From a virus: a DNA stretch of 35,216 bases. Made by a program: the position numbers and the translations under genes. The stretch's first letter is position 1. Each line of letters opens with the position of its first letter. The stretch covers positions 1 to 35,216 of IMG/VR virus record IMGVR_UViG_3300010885_018795; one strand, written 5' to 3'. Positions 19,794-29,536 of the stretch are shown here, in pieces. The notes under the pieces were generated by a model. That model did not search any database. It had not been told where the DNA came from and saw nothing but the letters and a program-made list of their open reading frames with translations.

Positions 19794-22700
19794 TTAAACT
19801 ATAAGTTTGCCTGGTGTTACTGCACCGATAATCTCTATATCATTAACTGTTAATCCTGAAACAAATATTTCATCTGCTTGACTAGCAATTTCGTACAAGT
19901 TTCCGAACGCACTTCCGTTATTAGATACAACAATAAAATTAGTAATATCAGGAGTCATGACATTCATAACGTAAGTAGACAATTCACTAAAATGGAATGT
20001 ATCTCCGAAGTCCCAATTTTCAATTGCAAAAAACTCACCGATAGCCGCAATAATTCTTGTCTTTAAATCGTTATCGCTAACAGAGCGATTAGAATTTTTA
20101 CTAGCACGGAAGGTTGCTTGAAGATTTGGGGATGCCTTATCACCGAATAAAATTTTATATTTTGCTGGATGATAAACGATTGAATCGCTTACACTTTTTA
20201 TCGGTTCGAGACTCTTACTATATGTATCTTCTAACATAGATACTGTTGGTGCTAGAGGCTTAGTACCTCCAGAGACTAACCAATTTCTAAATTCTGCGTC
20301 GTAGGTACTAGTTAAAATATAAATGTCGATGATATTGCTCTTTGCAGGATCAATTCTTTTTTCAGAACCGCTGTTATGTAGGTAGTGAAATTTTAGGCCC
20401 GACCGTCCCGGTTTAGCAAAATATTCAGTTGTCAGTAGATATTGTTGATTGTCTTCTGACCAATATTTTACTACATCTGTAGTATAAAAATAAAATAACT
20501 GGCCGTCTACTGGAGTAGTTATTACATCGTCTTCAGACGGATAAATCTCAAATAGATCAGTACTTACGAGTTTAGATCGTAATCCGTCAACATTTTTTTG
20601 AAAGAAAATAAAATTATTTAGATACCCAGTTTGGGCCGAAACAGCAGTCGATGCTGTGATTTTTTCAAAGCTATCGGGGTCATCAATTTGTCCGTCATTC
20701 TTAGCATCAAAGAAACTGATAGATACTTTTTTAGGATCGATGTAACCATCGTTTTCAATAATATTACTATCTATTTGCCAGCTATAATCAATGCCCAATG
20801 CAGAAGTTGAAGTTGTATTAGGCGCAGTATTAATACCTAGCACTGAGATCTTATCTTTAATTACTGAGTTTGAAACAAAGTCAAAATTTGTTTTATAGGC
20901 ATCAATAAAGAAGCCTGTTTGTTGTTCGCTTTTAAACAAATAATTAGTTTCTCTATAAAATGTAGTATAGCTCTTTCCAGTCCATTGAAACGCAATCTGC
21001 CACGAACTATCAATGTTAAGATTACTAGTATCTCCTTGATAGATTAGATTAAATTCTGTTTTTAAATCAAGATTAGTGTCAACAATAATAAACCATTCAC
21101 GACTTAAACGATCAAAACTTAAACCAAAGTTTCTCTTAGCAACCATCTGATTTACAATTTCGTTTTCTAATGCATAGCTTAATGTTGTTTGATAAGGAGG
21201 AATACATTCTGTAGCGACTGCACCGTCTGGAATGTAACCTGTTAAAATTACCGGGCCTGTTCCATCATACAGTAATCCTACACCGCTATTGGCTCCATCT
21301 CCGACAACCTTAACTACTTTAGCCCAAAGATAATCTCTTGTATTGCCATCTTTAACTGTTGTTAGTTTTCCGTTTGGCAGGAAATATTGAAGTGTAGTAT
21401 TATCATTAGTAACAATCGCAGGCGCAGAGAATTTAACTAAAGATCCTGCCTCTAGATACATTGCATTGTTACTAGAAAAATATCCTAATTGTGTAGGAAT
21501 TTTATCAAACTTGTTTTTAAAATATCCCCTAGTCTGATTTGACTGGGCACGATTAAACGTCCAATCAATAGAAATATTAGTTAAGTCTGCTCTTGGAAAT
21601 TTATCAAAGTAAAAATTTCTAAGACTTGCACTATTGATTAGCGGCTCAACTTGGTGCTTCAATGCACCAAATGCTTCATTTCGTGTTGTAAAAGAAAATG
21701 TAAATTGATTTCGTTGATCCTCTTTGTAAAGAATTCCATCATGTGCAAAAATATCAACTTGGCTGTATTTTCCTGTTACATCAGTAAGATCAAAATATTT
21801 TGAGATTCCTGAACTTTGTCTATTAACACTTTTAACTTTTAAAATATCAGCCGCGATAGTAACCGGAGCAACATTATAGTCCTCAGCAGTAATCATACGA
21901 TTTTGAATGTAATAATTTTGCGGAGCTTTTTTCTTTATTGATGCAATAGTTTCTGAGGGTGCGCTATTAATTACACTATATTGCAGACTCAATGTCAATG
22001 TTAAAATATGGCTTTGGCCTGATTTATTTGTATACGGGATTCTAAGAGTAATACCATTTATTGCATCAGGACTGATTACATAACTTAATCCGTTGCTTTG
22101 GCGATAGAATAATCTAAATGCTCCTTTCGGAAGGTCGCCAAAGTTTCCGTCGGCAAAGTTTAAATCGACTTGATCGTTATTACGAGTTGTTACTGCAAAA
22201 AAAGTTCTGTTGTCGAGATTAATACTATTATAGATAACATTGTTGCCAACTGTAGAAGATACTTTTGTCCATTCTGTTGAATAATTTCCTGAAGTATCAA
22301 GTTGCCATAGCCATACGTCTGTTTCATTAATATCATTAACATTAACTCCAACTACTTCGTCAGCAACCGGTCTGTCAATGTTAAATGCTTGACTGTTTAA
22401 TGTTCCTTGCTTGAATAATACAAAAAATCCTGTGTTTGCAGAGCCGGCGCCTTTATTATCATTCTTAAAGATTAGACCAAAATTTCTTCCGGGGACAGGT
22501 GATTCTTCGTAAACTGTTGTAGAGTCTTTGAATCCTGAACTAACAATTTCAAAACCCATTGTAACTCCGTTAATAGATTTTGTAAATGAATAAACAGGAA
22601 CATCAGTATTTTTAGAATTTATTTTATACTGTTCGGTCGATACACCGTTAATTGTTGCTTTGTCATTGGGTTGACCGTATGCCATAAGGCCCGGCATGGC

Positions 22701-23183
22701 AGAATTAATAACCGTTATGAATTGTTGGTACCAATTTGTGCTCGATACGTCATTCCAGACAATAATTTGATTGGCTAAGTTTGTATTGTTGCTATCGAAT
22801 ACATTATCTGTAGTTGATAATGCTGTTATTTTTAAGAAGCCCGTTGCTGGAGTATTTCTTTTAGGAGAGTAGCTAATAAGTTGTGCTAAACGTAAAACGC
22901 TATCTTTGCGCTGAGCTGTTTCTAAAAAGTTTTCACGGGCATTTAAATCAATACGGAAACTTAGATTTTGCCCTAGGTACGCAATAAGATCAACTAATGC
23001 AATAAATTCTGAGCTATCAATATAATCATTAAATTCTTCGGGATAGTTATCTCGAAGGTATTGAATCATTACACGGCGTAGCGTGTCAAAATCGTAAGAT
23101 TTGAAGTCTGCGTTTTTGAATGATTGGTAAATTCTAGTCCAATCTTCGGCAACTAATAGTTTGTTATTTGTTGAAGGTATCAT
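19794..23183 (-). CDS. 6: Baseplate wedge protein gp6
   Basis: 1129 aa, against about 660 for T4 gp6. The N-terminus is characteristic of the gp6/J-like wedge family: WTRIYQSFKNADFKSYDFD, then MIQYLRDNYPEEFNDYI, then EFIALVDLIAYLGQNLSFR and RENFLETAQRKDSVLRLAQL, followed by long beta-rich regions. The C-terminal part (TRIIAAIGEFFAIENWDFGD, then LSTYVMNVMTPDI) also fits the family, which builds the iris-like ring holding the baseplate wedges together. It lies between gp25 and the giant gp7-like gene, as expected for wedge assembly partners. The gene follows a 52-bp gap with a late-promoter-like motif, and GGATGG is present ahead of the ATG. The additional ~470 residues relative to T4 are spread through the beta-rich middle and have no identified function. 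Confidence 0.9.
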   Translation of the reverse strand: MIPSTNNKLLVAEDWTRIYQSFKNADFKSYDFDTLRRVMIQYLRDNYPEEFNDYIDSSEFIALVDLIAYLGQNLSFRIDLNARENFLETAQRKDSVLRLAQLISYSPKRNTPATGFLKITALSTTDNVFDSNNTNLANQIIVWNDVSSTNWYQQFITVINSAMPGLMAYGQPNDKATINGVSTEQYKINSKNTDVPVYSFTKSINGVTMGFEIVSSGFKDSTTVYEESPVPGRNFGLIFKNDNKGAGSANTGFFVLFKQGTLNSQAFNIDRPVADEVVGVNVNDINETDVWLWQLDTSGNYSTEWTKVSSTVGNNVIYNSINLDNRTFFAVTTRNNDQVDLNFADGNFGDLPKGAFRLFYRQSNGLSYVISPDAINGITLRIPYTNKSGQSHILTLTLSLQYSVINSAPSETIASIKKKAPQNYYIQNRMITAEDYNVAPVTIAADILKVKSVNRQSSGISKYFDLTDVTGKYSQVDIFAHDGILYKEDQRNQFTFSFTTRNEAFGALKHQVEPLINSASLRNFYFDKFPRADLTNISIDWTFNRAQSNQTRGYFKNKFDKIPTQLGYFSSNNAMYLEAGSLVKFSAPAIVTNDNTTLQYFLPNGKLTTVKDGNTRDYLWAKVVKVVGDGANSGVGLLYDGTGPVILTGYIPDGAVATECIPPYQTTLSYALENEIVNQMVAKRNFGLSFDRLSREWFIIVDTNLDLKTEFNLIYQGDTSNLNIDSSWQIAFQWTGKSYTTFYRETNYLFKSEQQTGFFIDAYKTNFDFVSNSVIKDKISVLGINTAPNTTSTSALGIDYSWQIDSNIIENDGYIDPKKVSISFFDAKNDGQIDDPDSFEKITASTAVSAQTGYLNNFIFFQKNVDGLRSKLVSTDLFEIYPSEDDVITTPVDGQLFYFYTTDVVKYWSEDNQQYLLTTEYFAKPGRSGLKFHYLHNSGSEKRIDPAKSNIIDIYILTSTYDAEFRNWLVSGGTKPLAPTVSMLEDTYSKSLEPIKSVSDSIVYHPAKYKILFGDKASPNLQATFRASKNSNRSVSDNDLKTRIIAAIGEFFAIENWDFGDTFHFSELSTYVMNVMTPDITNFIVVSNNGSAFGNLYEIASQADEIFVSGLTVNDIEIIGAVTPGKLIV

Positions 23184-23207
23184 ATATGTTAAGCCATCCG
23201 GATAACA

Positions 23208-23215
23208 TATTTATT
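23208..23215 (-). promoter_or_regulatory. Putative T4-type late promoter (AATAAATA) before gp6
   Basis: The minus strand reads CAATAAATATG, a close relative of the T4 late -10 element TATAAATA, in the 52-bp gap between gp25 and gp6. With T4-like spacing, transcription would begin near 23202. That leaves a leader of about 19 nt carrying GGATGG before the gp6 ATG at 23183, which is a plausible late transcript start. Recognition by gp55 is inferred. Confidence 0.55.
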
Positions 23216-23235
23216 GAAAAAATTATCTCGGTATA

Positions 23236-23673
23236 TTATTGTACAGACAAACCGGCGTTCTTATCAAATGCTAAACGTAATGTTTGTGATTGATCAGTTC
23301 CAGTAAACGTCATTGTAACTTCTAACAATAGGCCGTACTCAGCCTCTGCTACGTTAATTTTGGGGCTAGTGATCCTTGGATCAGCACCTAAAATTTGTTT
23401 AATATCTGTGTCTATTGCGTTTCGAATGTCTTGCGTAAATGGCTCAAACAATAAATTCCAAATAATGCTTCCAAACTCCGGATTCATTACTCTTTCACCT
23501 TTTCTAGTGCTAAAATGATTCATTAGATCTTGTTTAATTACGTCAAAATCGTAGAGCTTGCTATTACGCTGTTGAGGATCTAATGTACTAAATCCTTTAT
23601 AGAATTGACTAGTTTGTAGTCTATGCTGTTCAGAATAGTTTGCAGGTTGAATTATTTGATTTTTGTATGGCAT
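23236..23673 (-). CDS. 25: Baseplate wedge protein gp25
   Basis: 145 aa, close to the usual length for the gp25-like (GPW/gp25) family. The signature is clear: VIKQDLMNHFSTRKGERVMN followed by PEFGSIIWNLLFEPF, then a short alpha/beta C-terminus with LLLEVTMTFTGTDQSQTLRL. gp25 is a small core wedge protein that docks gp6 dimers and the sheath initiator face of the baseplate; it resembles lysozyme in distant sequence searches but is structural. It sits between gp5 and gp6. The ATG at 23673 lies 16 bp after the gp5 stop. No strong Shine-Dalgarno was seen, so coupling to gp5 translation is likely. Confidence 0.93.
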   Translation of the reverse strand: MPYKNQIIQPANYSEQHRLQTSQFYKGFSTLDPQQRNSKLYDFDVIKQDLMNHFSTRKGERVMNPEFGSIIWNLLFEPFTQDIRNAIDTDIKQILGADPRITSPKINVAEAEYGLLLEVTMTFTGTDQSQTLRLAFDKNAGLSVQ

Positions 23674-23689
23674 AATCTATATTTAACCG

Positions 23690-25924
23690 TTACGCAGTTA
23701 CGGTTCCTCCGGCCTGCTTATAAAACGCAGTAGCCTGCGCAAAATTCTTTCCACCTTGACCGTAAACATCTCCCGGTAAGCTAGCCCAAATACGTTTTGT
23801 TTTACTAATTGCGGTAGTAAAATCTCCCTTGTTAATTGCAGTTAACGCACCTGCTCTTTTTAACAAAAAGATACAACCTAAGTCTTGGCTTCTAGGACTA
23901 AAGTCTGGGAGCGATAATGCTTTCTGGCATTCGTCCCAAGTCTTGCTTAAAAATTGATATGCGCCGGCCGCAGTAGATGTAATAGTTCCTGCTTTTGTAG
24001 GGTATGTGAATCCTTTTCTAGGATGATCTTTAAACTGGTATGTTCGTAATTTAGGATCGTCAATATCAAATAAATTATCTCCTCTTGGCCCGAATCTTGT
24101 TCTATAGCCGTCAGGGCCAGATGTTCCTTCACAGCACCGTAGCATCCACAAGAATGCAGTAACGTTATCTTCTTCTTTATTTCCGGTAGGAGTCGGCGGG
24201 GTTCCGGCAACGTTAGTTGATGCTTTATACTCAACTGTAACTGTTTTTCCAGGGACACCTGTTCCTCTGTTGTCAAGGTCGAGGTCAGTTGCTTTAGCAG
24301 TAAATTGTGTAGGATTGATGTTTTCGTGCTGGTCCCAAGGTTCGTGTGTTGGGACACGCTTCATAATACTAATAATATCTTCTGCTTTATAAAATTTTCC
24401 ATCGCTCCAGCCGCCCGGGTCAACATCTCTATTTGGTAAACTGTATATTGGTAGTGCCGTTGGCTCGGTGGGAGCCCGAACAGTTGTTGCGGCTGATGAT
24501 GCTACTGGTGCTGGTTGTGCTATAGCTCCATTAATATTAAGACTAGGAGATGTTAATCTGAGATCAACATCACCTCGAACTCCGAGCGATTTAGTGGCGC
24601 TGAACTTAATATCAGCGGCACGGACACTAGCTTGGGTAGTTCCTTCCAGTTTTAACTGAGTTGCTTTAATGGACATTTCATTTTTAGATTGCACAGTTAT
24701 AAAAGATGAAAGTAGGCTAGTAGAAACACTAGAATTCATAGTAATAGAAGTCCCTGCATTAATTCCCAATGTATCATCAATGCCGATAACTGCTGACCTA
24801 GAATGTAAATTATATGTTCCGTCAAATGACATTAAACACTCTCTGGCGCCGTCAACAGACCAATTGCCTTTTGTCTGTTGTTTTATATTACCGCCAGCAT
24901 TAATATTAACATCTCGAAGTGCTTCGATATTAAAGTCTCGGTCGGCACGTAGATTAAAATCTCCTTCTGCATGGATACTCACCGAATCAGCCGCATAGAT
25001 ATCTATCTTGCCTTGTGCTGTTAGTTCAATCCAAGCGGTGCCTGCCGCATTAGCAATGTAGATTAAATCACTACTATTGTGTAAAAGGATTTGATGTCCG
25101 GTCCTAGTACGAATTCTAAACAACTCGTCGATAATATTACCTTTACCAGTCTTAGGATCTTTCAAAAGTTTTCCGTCATCCATAACTATTTGATGACCAC
25201 CAAGCCGGCTGACGAATGCTACTAGTTTACCACTATTGTATCCAAGCTCTTTTTTAGGAGCATTAATAGAAGCATCAACTGGACCTGGAGTTGAAATTCC
25301 ATAAACACTACTCGGGTGTTCTCTTCGAGCACTACTTGAAGATATTCCTCGAATATCGTCTGCTAATAATCCTTGTGCTAGCAATCGATCAGCAAACGGA
25401 TGTATTGGTTTCGTATATTCGTCACGTTTGGGATTACTTAAATCTCTATTTCTCTTTGAGAATTCGGCCACCGGAAGATTTTTTGTTCCATATTTTCTTT
25501 CTTGTTCCGGTGTCATTGCAACAAACTTCGAAGCCGCAATGCCGGGCACCATATGGTTTTGAAATTTGTCGGGCACAACTCCTAGCCAGTAACCTGAATT
25601 TTTATCGCCGCCAACAAACATAACAAAAACGACCGTTCCCAAGTCCGGTGGAATGAACCACATGCCATAGCTTTTTTGAACATCATCAAACTTTGACGAA
25701 TCGTTGCCTTCCCACTGTTGATTTGTATAACCAAAGAAACTTGGGAGATACTTAACTGTAATAGTTTCGCCTTGGACTTTGTTTTCCGGATCTGGTGTTG
25801 TTCCTTCAAGCAACATTACTTCCAGGCTTCCCATAAATGTAGGGTCCTGATTATGTGTAACAACTGCAAGGTACGGACCAGGGTGGCCGTATCTTGGCGA
25901 TTCTGAAGAGTCTATGCCTGCCAT
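23690..25924 (-). CDS. 5: gp5-like baseplate spike with C-terminal lambda-R-type lytic transglycosylase
   Basis: 744 aa. The N-terminal ~200 residues resemble the gp5/VgrG OB-fold region (GPYLAVVTHNQDPTFMGSLE, GMWFIPPDLGTVVFVMF, GYWLGVVPD). Residues ~290-465 are regular short beta repeats (ELTAQGKIDIYAADSVSIHA, INAGGNIKQQTKG), the triple-stranded beta-helix that forms the membrane-piercing needle. After a Pro/Ala/Thr linker, residues ~588-744 match the lambda R endolysin (GH104 lytic transglycosylase): CCEGTSGPDG with E599 at the position of the catalytic Glu of lambda R, KDHPRKG, TSTAAGAYQFLS, DFSPRSQD, RIWASLPG and YGQGGKNFA. In T4 gp5 the lysozyme is between OB fold and helix; here the enzyme follows the helix and is of another family. 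Expected role: local peptidoglycan cleavage during DNA injection. Confidence 0.88.
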   Translation of the reverse strand: MAGIDSSESPRYGHPGPYLAVVTHNQDPTFMGSLEVMLLEGTTPDPENKVQGETITVKYLPSFFGYTNQQWEGNDSSKFDDVQKSYGMWFIPPDLGTVVFVMFVGGDKNSGYWLGVVPDKFQNHMVPGIAASKFVAMTPEQERKYGTKNLPVAEFSKRNRDLSNPKRDEYTKPIHPFADRLLAQGLLADDIRGISSSSARREHPSSVYGISTPGPVDASINAPKKELGYNSGKLVAFVSRLGGHQIVMDDGKLLKDPKTGKGNIIDELFRIRTRTGHQILLHNSSDLIYIANAAGTAWIELTAQGKIDIYAADSVSIHAEGDFNLRADRDFNIEALRDVNINAGGNIKQQTKGNWSVDGARECLMSFDGTYNLHSRSAVIGIDDTLGINAGTSITMNSSVSTSLLSSFITVQSKNEMSIKATQLKLEGTTQASVRAADIKFSATKSLGVRGDVDLRLTSPSLNINGAIAQPAPVASSAATTVRAPTEPTALPIYSLPNRDVDPGGWSDGKFYKAEDIISIMKRVPTHEPWDQHENINPTQFTAKATDLDLDNRGTGVPGKTVTVEYKASTNVAGTPPTPTGNKEEDNVTAFLWMLRCCEGTSGPDGYRTRFGPRGDNLFDIDDPKLRTYQFKDHPRKGFTYPTKAGTITSTAAGAYQFLSKTWDECQKALSLPDFSPRSQDLGCIFLLKRAGALTAINKGDFTTAISKTKRIWASLPGDVYGQGGKNFAQATAFYKQAGGTVTA

Positions 25925-25926
25925 GT

Positions 25927-28900
25927 TTAAGTTTTAGTTTGCATTAATTTGTCAATTGGGCTTAACGTTTGTTGAGATCCGTACTGCGCATACGCAGTCT
26001 GCGGGTCTACATTATTTCCAAAATATCCTTGTACTGTATTGCCGATACCTGCTGATTGTGATTCAACTGATCCTTTATTTGAAGAAATATTCATTTGTTG
26101 CACCGTTGCATACTTGTCAGTAATTGACTGTGAATTTAGCTGACCTGCTCCGCCAAGTATGCCATTACTGGGTACTCCTCTAGCCGAATCTATAAATTTA
26201 GATAACTCTGCAACTGCCGGAATATCTAATGCTCCGGGTAAATTTGACGGCTTGCCGCCGGTGGCAATAATTTTTTGTAAATCTATTGCAGGAATATTAG
26301 CAATCGGTGACGTAGTTAATGGTTGCAATGCAGGAAGATTTGCAATCGATGCTCCACTGATATTTGCTAAACTAATTCCTAAAGATTTAAGTCCAGCAAT
26401 GTCTGTATTTTCAGGAACATTTTTAAGTATTTCTAACATTCTGTCAAATATACTGCTTTGCTGATCACTGCTTAGTCCGCTTAATTGTGCAGGGTCAATT
26501 CCTAGCTTAGCCGCAAGGGCCCTAGGATCGTTCGGTGTTGCCAACATTACTTGATCTATCGAATTACCAATGGCGTTGATTTGAGTGTCATTTGCAGACA
26601 ATCGTTGATCAAAATTATTAAAATAATTAAAGGTGTTTAATAGATCTATGTTAGTAGGATCTTGAACTACACTTGAAATAATATTATTTTGAGCATTAAT
26701 TATTGCTTGGTTAGATTGACTATCGCCTGTTAAGATATTGTTTAGGCCGTTAGTATCTAATCTAATACCAGTGGTATAGGGATTATATCCGCCAACTGCT
26801 TGTCCAATGCCCGGAGTGGGGTTCGGTGAGTCGTATCCGTTGACTAGTGCATTACCTATTGCTACCAATCCTCCAACTTGTGCCGCAAAGTTTAATCCTG
26901 CTTGCGCTTGTTGAAGTAAAGAATTAACAGGCGCAAGAAGCCCCTTGGCTGTGTCATCAACTCGTTGAAGTGTTGTTTGAAGGGCTGTGCCTACTCCGCC
27001 AATTGCTCCGCCAACTGAATTGGTGAAATTTGCCAGTAAACCAGGAAGTCCCGCAGTAGGTAATCCCCGACTTATAATGTTCATTAGTTGAGCATTGTTT
27101 GGTTTTATACCGCTTCTTGCAACACTCGATATCGCGCTGTCAATAGTTTTTGCCTCTCCCGGAACTGTAGATTCTAAAGGCACCGCATATACATTCTGAC
27201 GTTTTTCGTTAACTACTTGTCCGGCCAATCTAAGGCAGTTCAATCTTTGTTCAAATCGACCTTCTCGAAAATTACATACAACTCTGTTAACTTGATATAT
27301 ACCGCTAAATGGTAATAGATTTCCAAAATCACCCATTCCGTCAGGTTTAATATCTTTTATTGTTCTAAAAAATAAATCAATAAAAACTGTACCTCCTAAC
27401 CATGAAGCTGAACCGTCTGAGTTGATTGCGGGAGTAGCTGGATCTACATCCTCTTCTTGATTCCCCATATTTGAAGAGACAAGATAATACGGATCTCCAA
27501 CAATTTGTAAATCTATAGTGTTGAAGTCTACACTATCGCAAAGGTGCTCGTGCATTATTTGAGCCAGCTTCATATATGGAGATGCTTGCGGGGCTTTGCC
27601 GTTTAGTCCGTGTCTATCTAGCGAGGCGGCATCTGTAGCAACTCTAATAGGAATTTGTTTTTGATCTTCATTTTTAGCATCTGCTGGAGTTTCTTTTTCT
27701 TCTAATTTTTGTTGCTCCGATGCGCCCTGGGCCTGTTTTGTACCAGAGGTGTCTTTGTTGCCCATATTAAATGGACGCTGTTGAAAGAACAATCCATTAA
27801 CTTTTAAATTAAAATTAAGAATGTCTACATTTTTTCCCGAATACAAATAATTGTATGAACGTCTAATTTGACCTCTTAACTCGTCACCGTCAAATAATCC
27901 TGAACCCATTCCCGGCAATCTACTGTAATGAAACTTAAAAGGTCTAATAGTGTAGGTGTAGATGTAATTGTGATTTTGTGTAGTCGGATTAATCTCCGGT
28001 TTCATTTCTGTTTTTAAATATACCCTAAACCAATCTACTAACCCATTTTTTTCTTTAATTATTGTATCTAGTTTACCTAATAACTCGACGCTGTACTGAC
28101 TATCCCTAATAACCGCAGTCATTACATCTAGTATGCTGTGCTGGCTTCCGAAAGAAATTGTTTCTTTCGTAGAGTCGTACTTTGTATTTTTTGGAGGGTC
28201 GGGTGATTGGTACGAGGACTTAGGATTATTATCACTAATTTCCGGAAAAGTGTATACCTGATCAGACCTAAGTTCCTCATTAATTTTTGAGCCGCCAATT
28301 TTACTATCGTTTGGATTAGCTATTTCTTTCCCGTTCTCGTCTTGGAACACAACTTTAAATTCATTAAAGTGCTTTGGTTCTTTCTGTCCGGTGTCGCTTT
28401 TACGAGTATCTGTTAGTTGCTTTGCAAGAGAGGTAAAAACATCTCCCACTGTAACACCGCTCATCTTAACAGTTGTTGCTAGCTTACCGTCTTCTCCGTA
28501 ACCCATATTGTTCCGTGGGGCGGCCGCGACACGATAAACTGTTCCCCGCTCACTGGTTTCTAGAGACATTTGATTAATGTTGATTGGAATGTATCTAGTA
28601 GACTTAGGTATTTTTTCTGGCTCGGTTAGATTTCCATTTTTATCGTACTTGTACCCAACAAATTCTATTTTAAGAACATAAATTGCTTGATTATGATTCT
28701 CATATCCTGCGGCTAGTGCATTAATCCTTAATGCTTCAATAAAACCGTTTATACTGTAGGGCTCAACAACTTCAAATTTTATCTGACCCGGTTGAGCGCC
28801 GGTAGTAATATTCCATGTTAGATCAATCTCTAAATTATCAATAAAGAAATCAAATCGTCCATAACCGTTTTTATTAAAATCATCAAGTAGAGCACTAAGA

Positions 28901-29235
28901 TCTGGATTAGCAGTTAACTTAGTATAAGGATCACCAGTTTCTTCATTTTGGGCCGCTACAAGTACATCTGTACTAGCATCAGCTTGTATTTCTCTCTTAC
29001 CCTTGCCGCTAGATTTTAAAATCACATAGTCAGGATCGCCGTTTAATGTCTTAAAATAATTAGGATCGTTATATTTTTGTGCCGGAATTGCAAATAACGT
29101 TATTACATAGTTGTAACTTCTATAATCATGCAGAATATTATAATCCACTGCTTGTTTATTAGAATAAGAAAACTTATCTGTTATGAAGTTATTTTTATAT
29201 TCTTTTGTTTGCAACGAACCGATTATTATAGACAT
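25927..29235 (-). CDS. Putative baseplate hub protein (gp27-position)
   Basis: 1102 aa. It lies between gp53 and gp5, where a hub partner of the spike (T4 gp27) would be expected. The N-terminal ~480 residues look like an ordered hub domain: QIKFEVVEPYSINGFIEALR, ILDVMTAVIRDSQYSVELL, VDWFRVYLKTE, IRPFKFHYSRLPGMG and SYNYLYSGKNVDILNFNLKV. Around residues 490-520 is a charged low-complexity linker (Gln/Lys/Glu-rich), then another ordered block ending near YQVNRVVCNFREGRFEQ. The last ~400 residues are Gly/Ala/Leu/Asn/Gln-rich, with hydrophobic amphipathic stretches (GGAIGGVGTALQTTLQ, AAQVGGLVAIGNALVNG). The hub assignment is from position and general similarity to annotated marine myovirus hub proteins; I did not identify a diagnostic motif. 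AGGA precedes the ATG, and the gene starts 1 bp after gp53 ends. Confidence 0.55.
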   Translation of the reverse strand: MSIIIGSLQTKEYKNNFITDKFSYSNKQAVDYNILHDYRSYNYVITLFAIPAQKYNDPNYFKTLNGDPDYVILKSSGKGKREIQADASTDVLVAAQNEETGDPYTKLTANPDLSALLDDFNKNGYGRFDFFIDNLEIDLTWNITTGAQPGQIKFEVVEPYSINGFIEALRINALAAGYENHNQAIYVLKIEFVGYKYDKNGNLTEPEKIPKSTRYIPININQMSLETSERGTVYRVAAAPRNNMGYGEDGKLATTVKMSGVTVGDVFTSLAKQLTDTRKSDTGQKEPKHFNEFKVVFQDENGKEIANPNDSKIGGSKINEELRSDQVYTFPEISDNNPKSSYQSPDPPKNTKYDSTKETISFGSQHSILDVMTAVIRDSQYSVELLGKLDTIIKEKNGLVDWFRVYLKTEMKPEINPTTQNHNYIYTYTIRPFKFHYSRLPGMGSGLFDGDELRGQIRRSYNYLYSGKNVDILNFNLKVNGLFFQQRPFNMGNKDTSGTKQAQGASEQQKLEEKETPADAKNEDQKQIPIRVATDAASLDRHGLNGKAPQASPYMKLAQIMHEHLCDSVDFNTIDLQIVGDPYYLVSSNMGNQEEDVDPATPAINSDGSASWLGGTVFIDLFFRTIKDIKPDGMGDFGNLLPFSGIYQVNRVVCNFREGRFEQRLNCLRLAGQVVNEKRQNVYAVPLESTVPGEAKTIDSAISSVARSGIKPNNAQLMNIISRGLPTAGLPGLLANFTNSVGGAIGGVGTALQTTLQRVDDTAKGLLAPVNSLLQQAQAGLNFAAQVGGLVAIGNALVNGYDSPNPTPGIGQAVGGYNPYTTGIRLDTNGLNNILTGDSQSNQAIINAQNNIISSVVQDPTNIDLLNTFNYFNNFDQRLSANDTQINAIGNSIDQVMLATPNDPRALAAKLGIDPAQLSGLSSDQQSSIFDRMLEILKNVPENTDIAGLKSLGISLANISGASIANLPALQPLTTSPIANIPAIDLQKIIATGGKPSNLPGALDIPAVAELSKFIDSARGVPSNGILGGAGQLNSQSITDKYATVQQMNISSNKGSVESQSAGIGNTVQGYFGNNVDPQTAYAQYGSQQTLSPIDKLMQTKT

Positions 29236-29236
29236 G

Positions 29237-29536
29237 TTATAATCCTAATACTTTTTTAATTGTTGCAATTTGTGGAATATAAATTTGTTGTCCGGGAATC
29301 ATGTCATAGATAGGATCTCGTAATACATCTTTATTTCTAACAGAAAATACCCACCATAGGTTGCTGTCTTTATAAAGATCATATGCAAGTAAATCGGGAC
29401 GATTTTTATATTGTGCTGTTACTGCCCACAACACATCATCTTGCAATGTCGGTATGTCTACAAACTCCGCAACATCTAAATACCCCTTACTTTGATCTGT
29501 TTGGAAGTATGGGCTTCTTCTTGAATATTCTGCCAT
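29237..29536 (-). CDS. 53: Baseplate wedge protein gp53
   Basis: 99 aa, half the size of T4 gp53 (196 aa) but typical of shorter marine relatives. The protein keeps the recognisable core: RSPYFQTDQSKGYLDVAEFV, DDVLWAVTAQYKNRPDLLAY, SNLWWVFSVRNKDVLRDPIY and a LysM-like ending DMIPGQQIYIPQIATI. gp53 is a wedge component that clamps neighbouring wedges around the hub. The ATG overlaps the stop of the preceding gene (TAATG), and AAGGA precedes it, supporting coupled translation. The LysM-like end is probably structural in this context, not a peptidoglycan binder. Confidence 0.85.
   Translation of the reverse strand: MAEYSRRSPYFQTDQSKGYLDVAEFVDIPTLQDDVLWAVTAQYKNRPDLLAYDLYKDSNLWWVFSVRNKDVLRDPIYDMIPGQQIYIPQIATIKKVLGL

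Noticed and set aside
23947-24357. 136-codon minus-strand open frame inside gp5
   Set aside because: It lies in another frame of the same strand, fully within the lytic domain and linker of gp5, where the gp5 frame matches lambda R. The protein is Leu/Gln/Thr-rich with no domain and no Shine-Dalgarno support.
29237-29330. LysM-like end of gp53 as a peptidoglycan-binding domain
   Set aside because: This segment is part of the conserved wedge fold of gp53; a cell-wall role is not supported by context.
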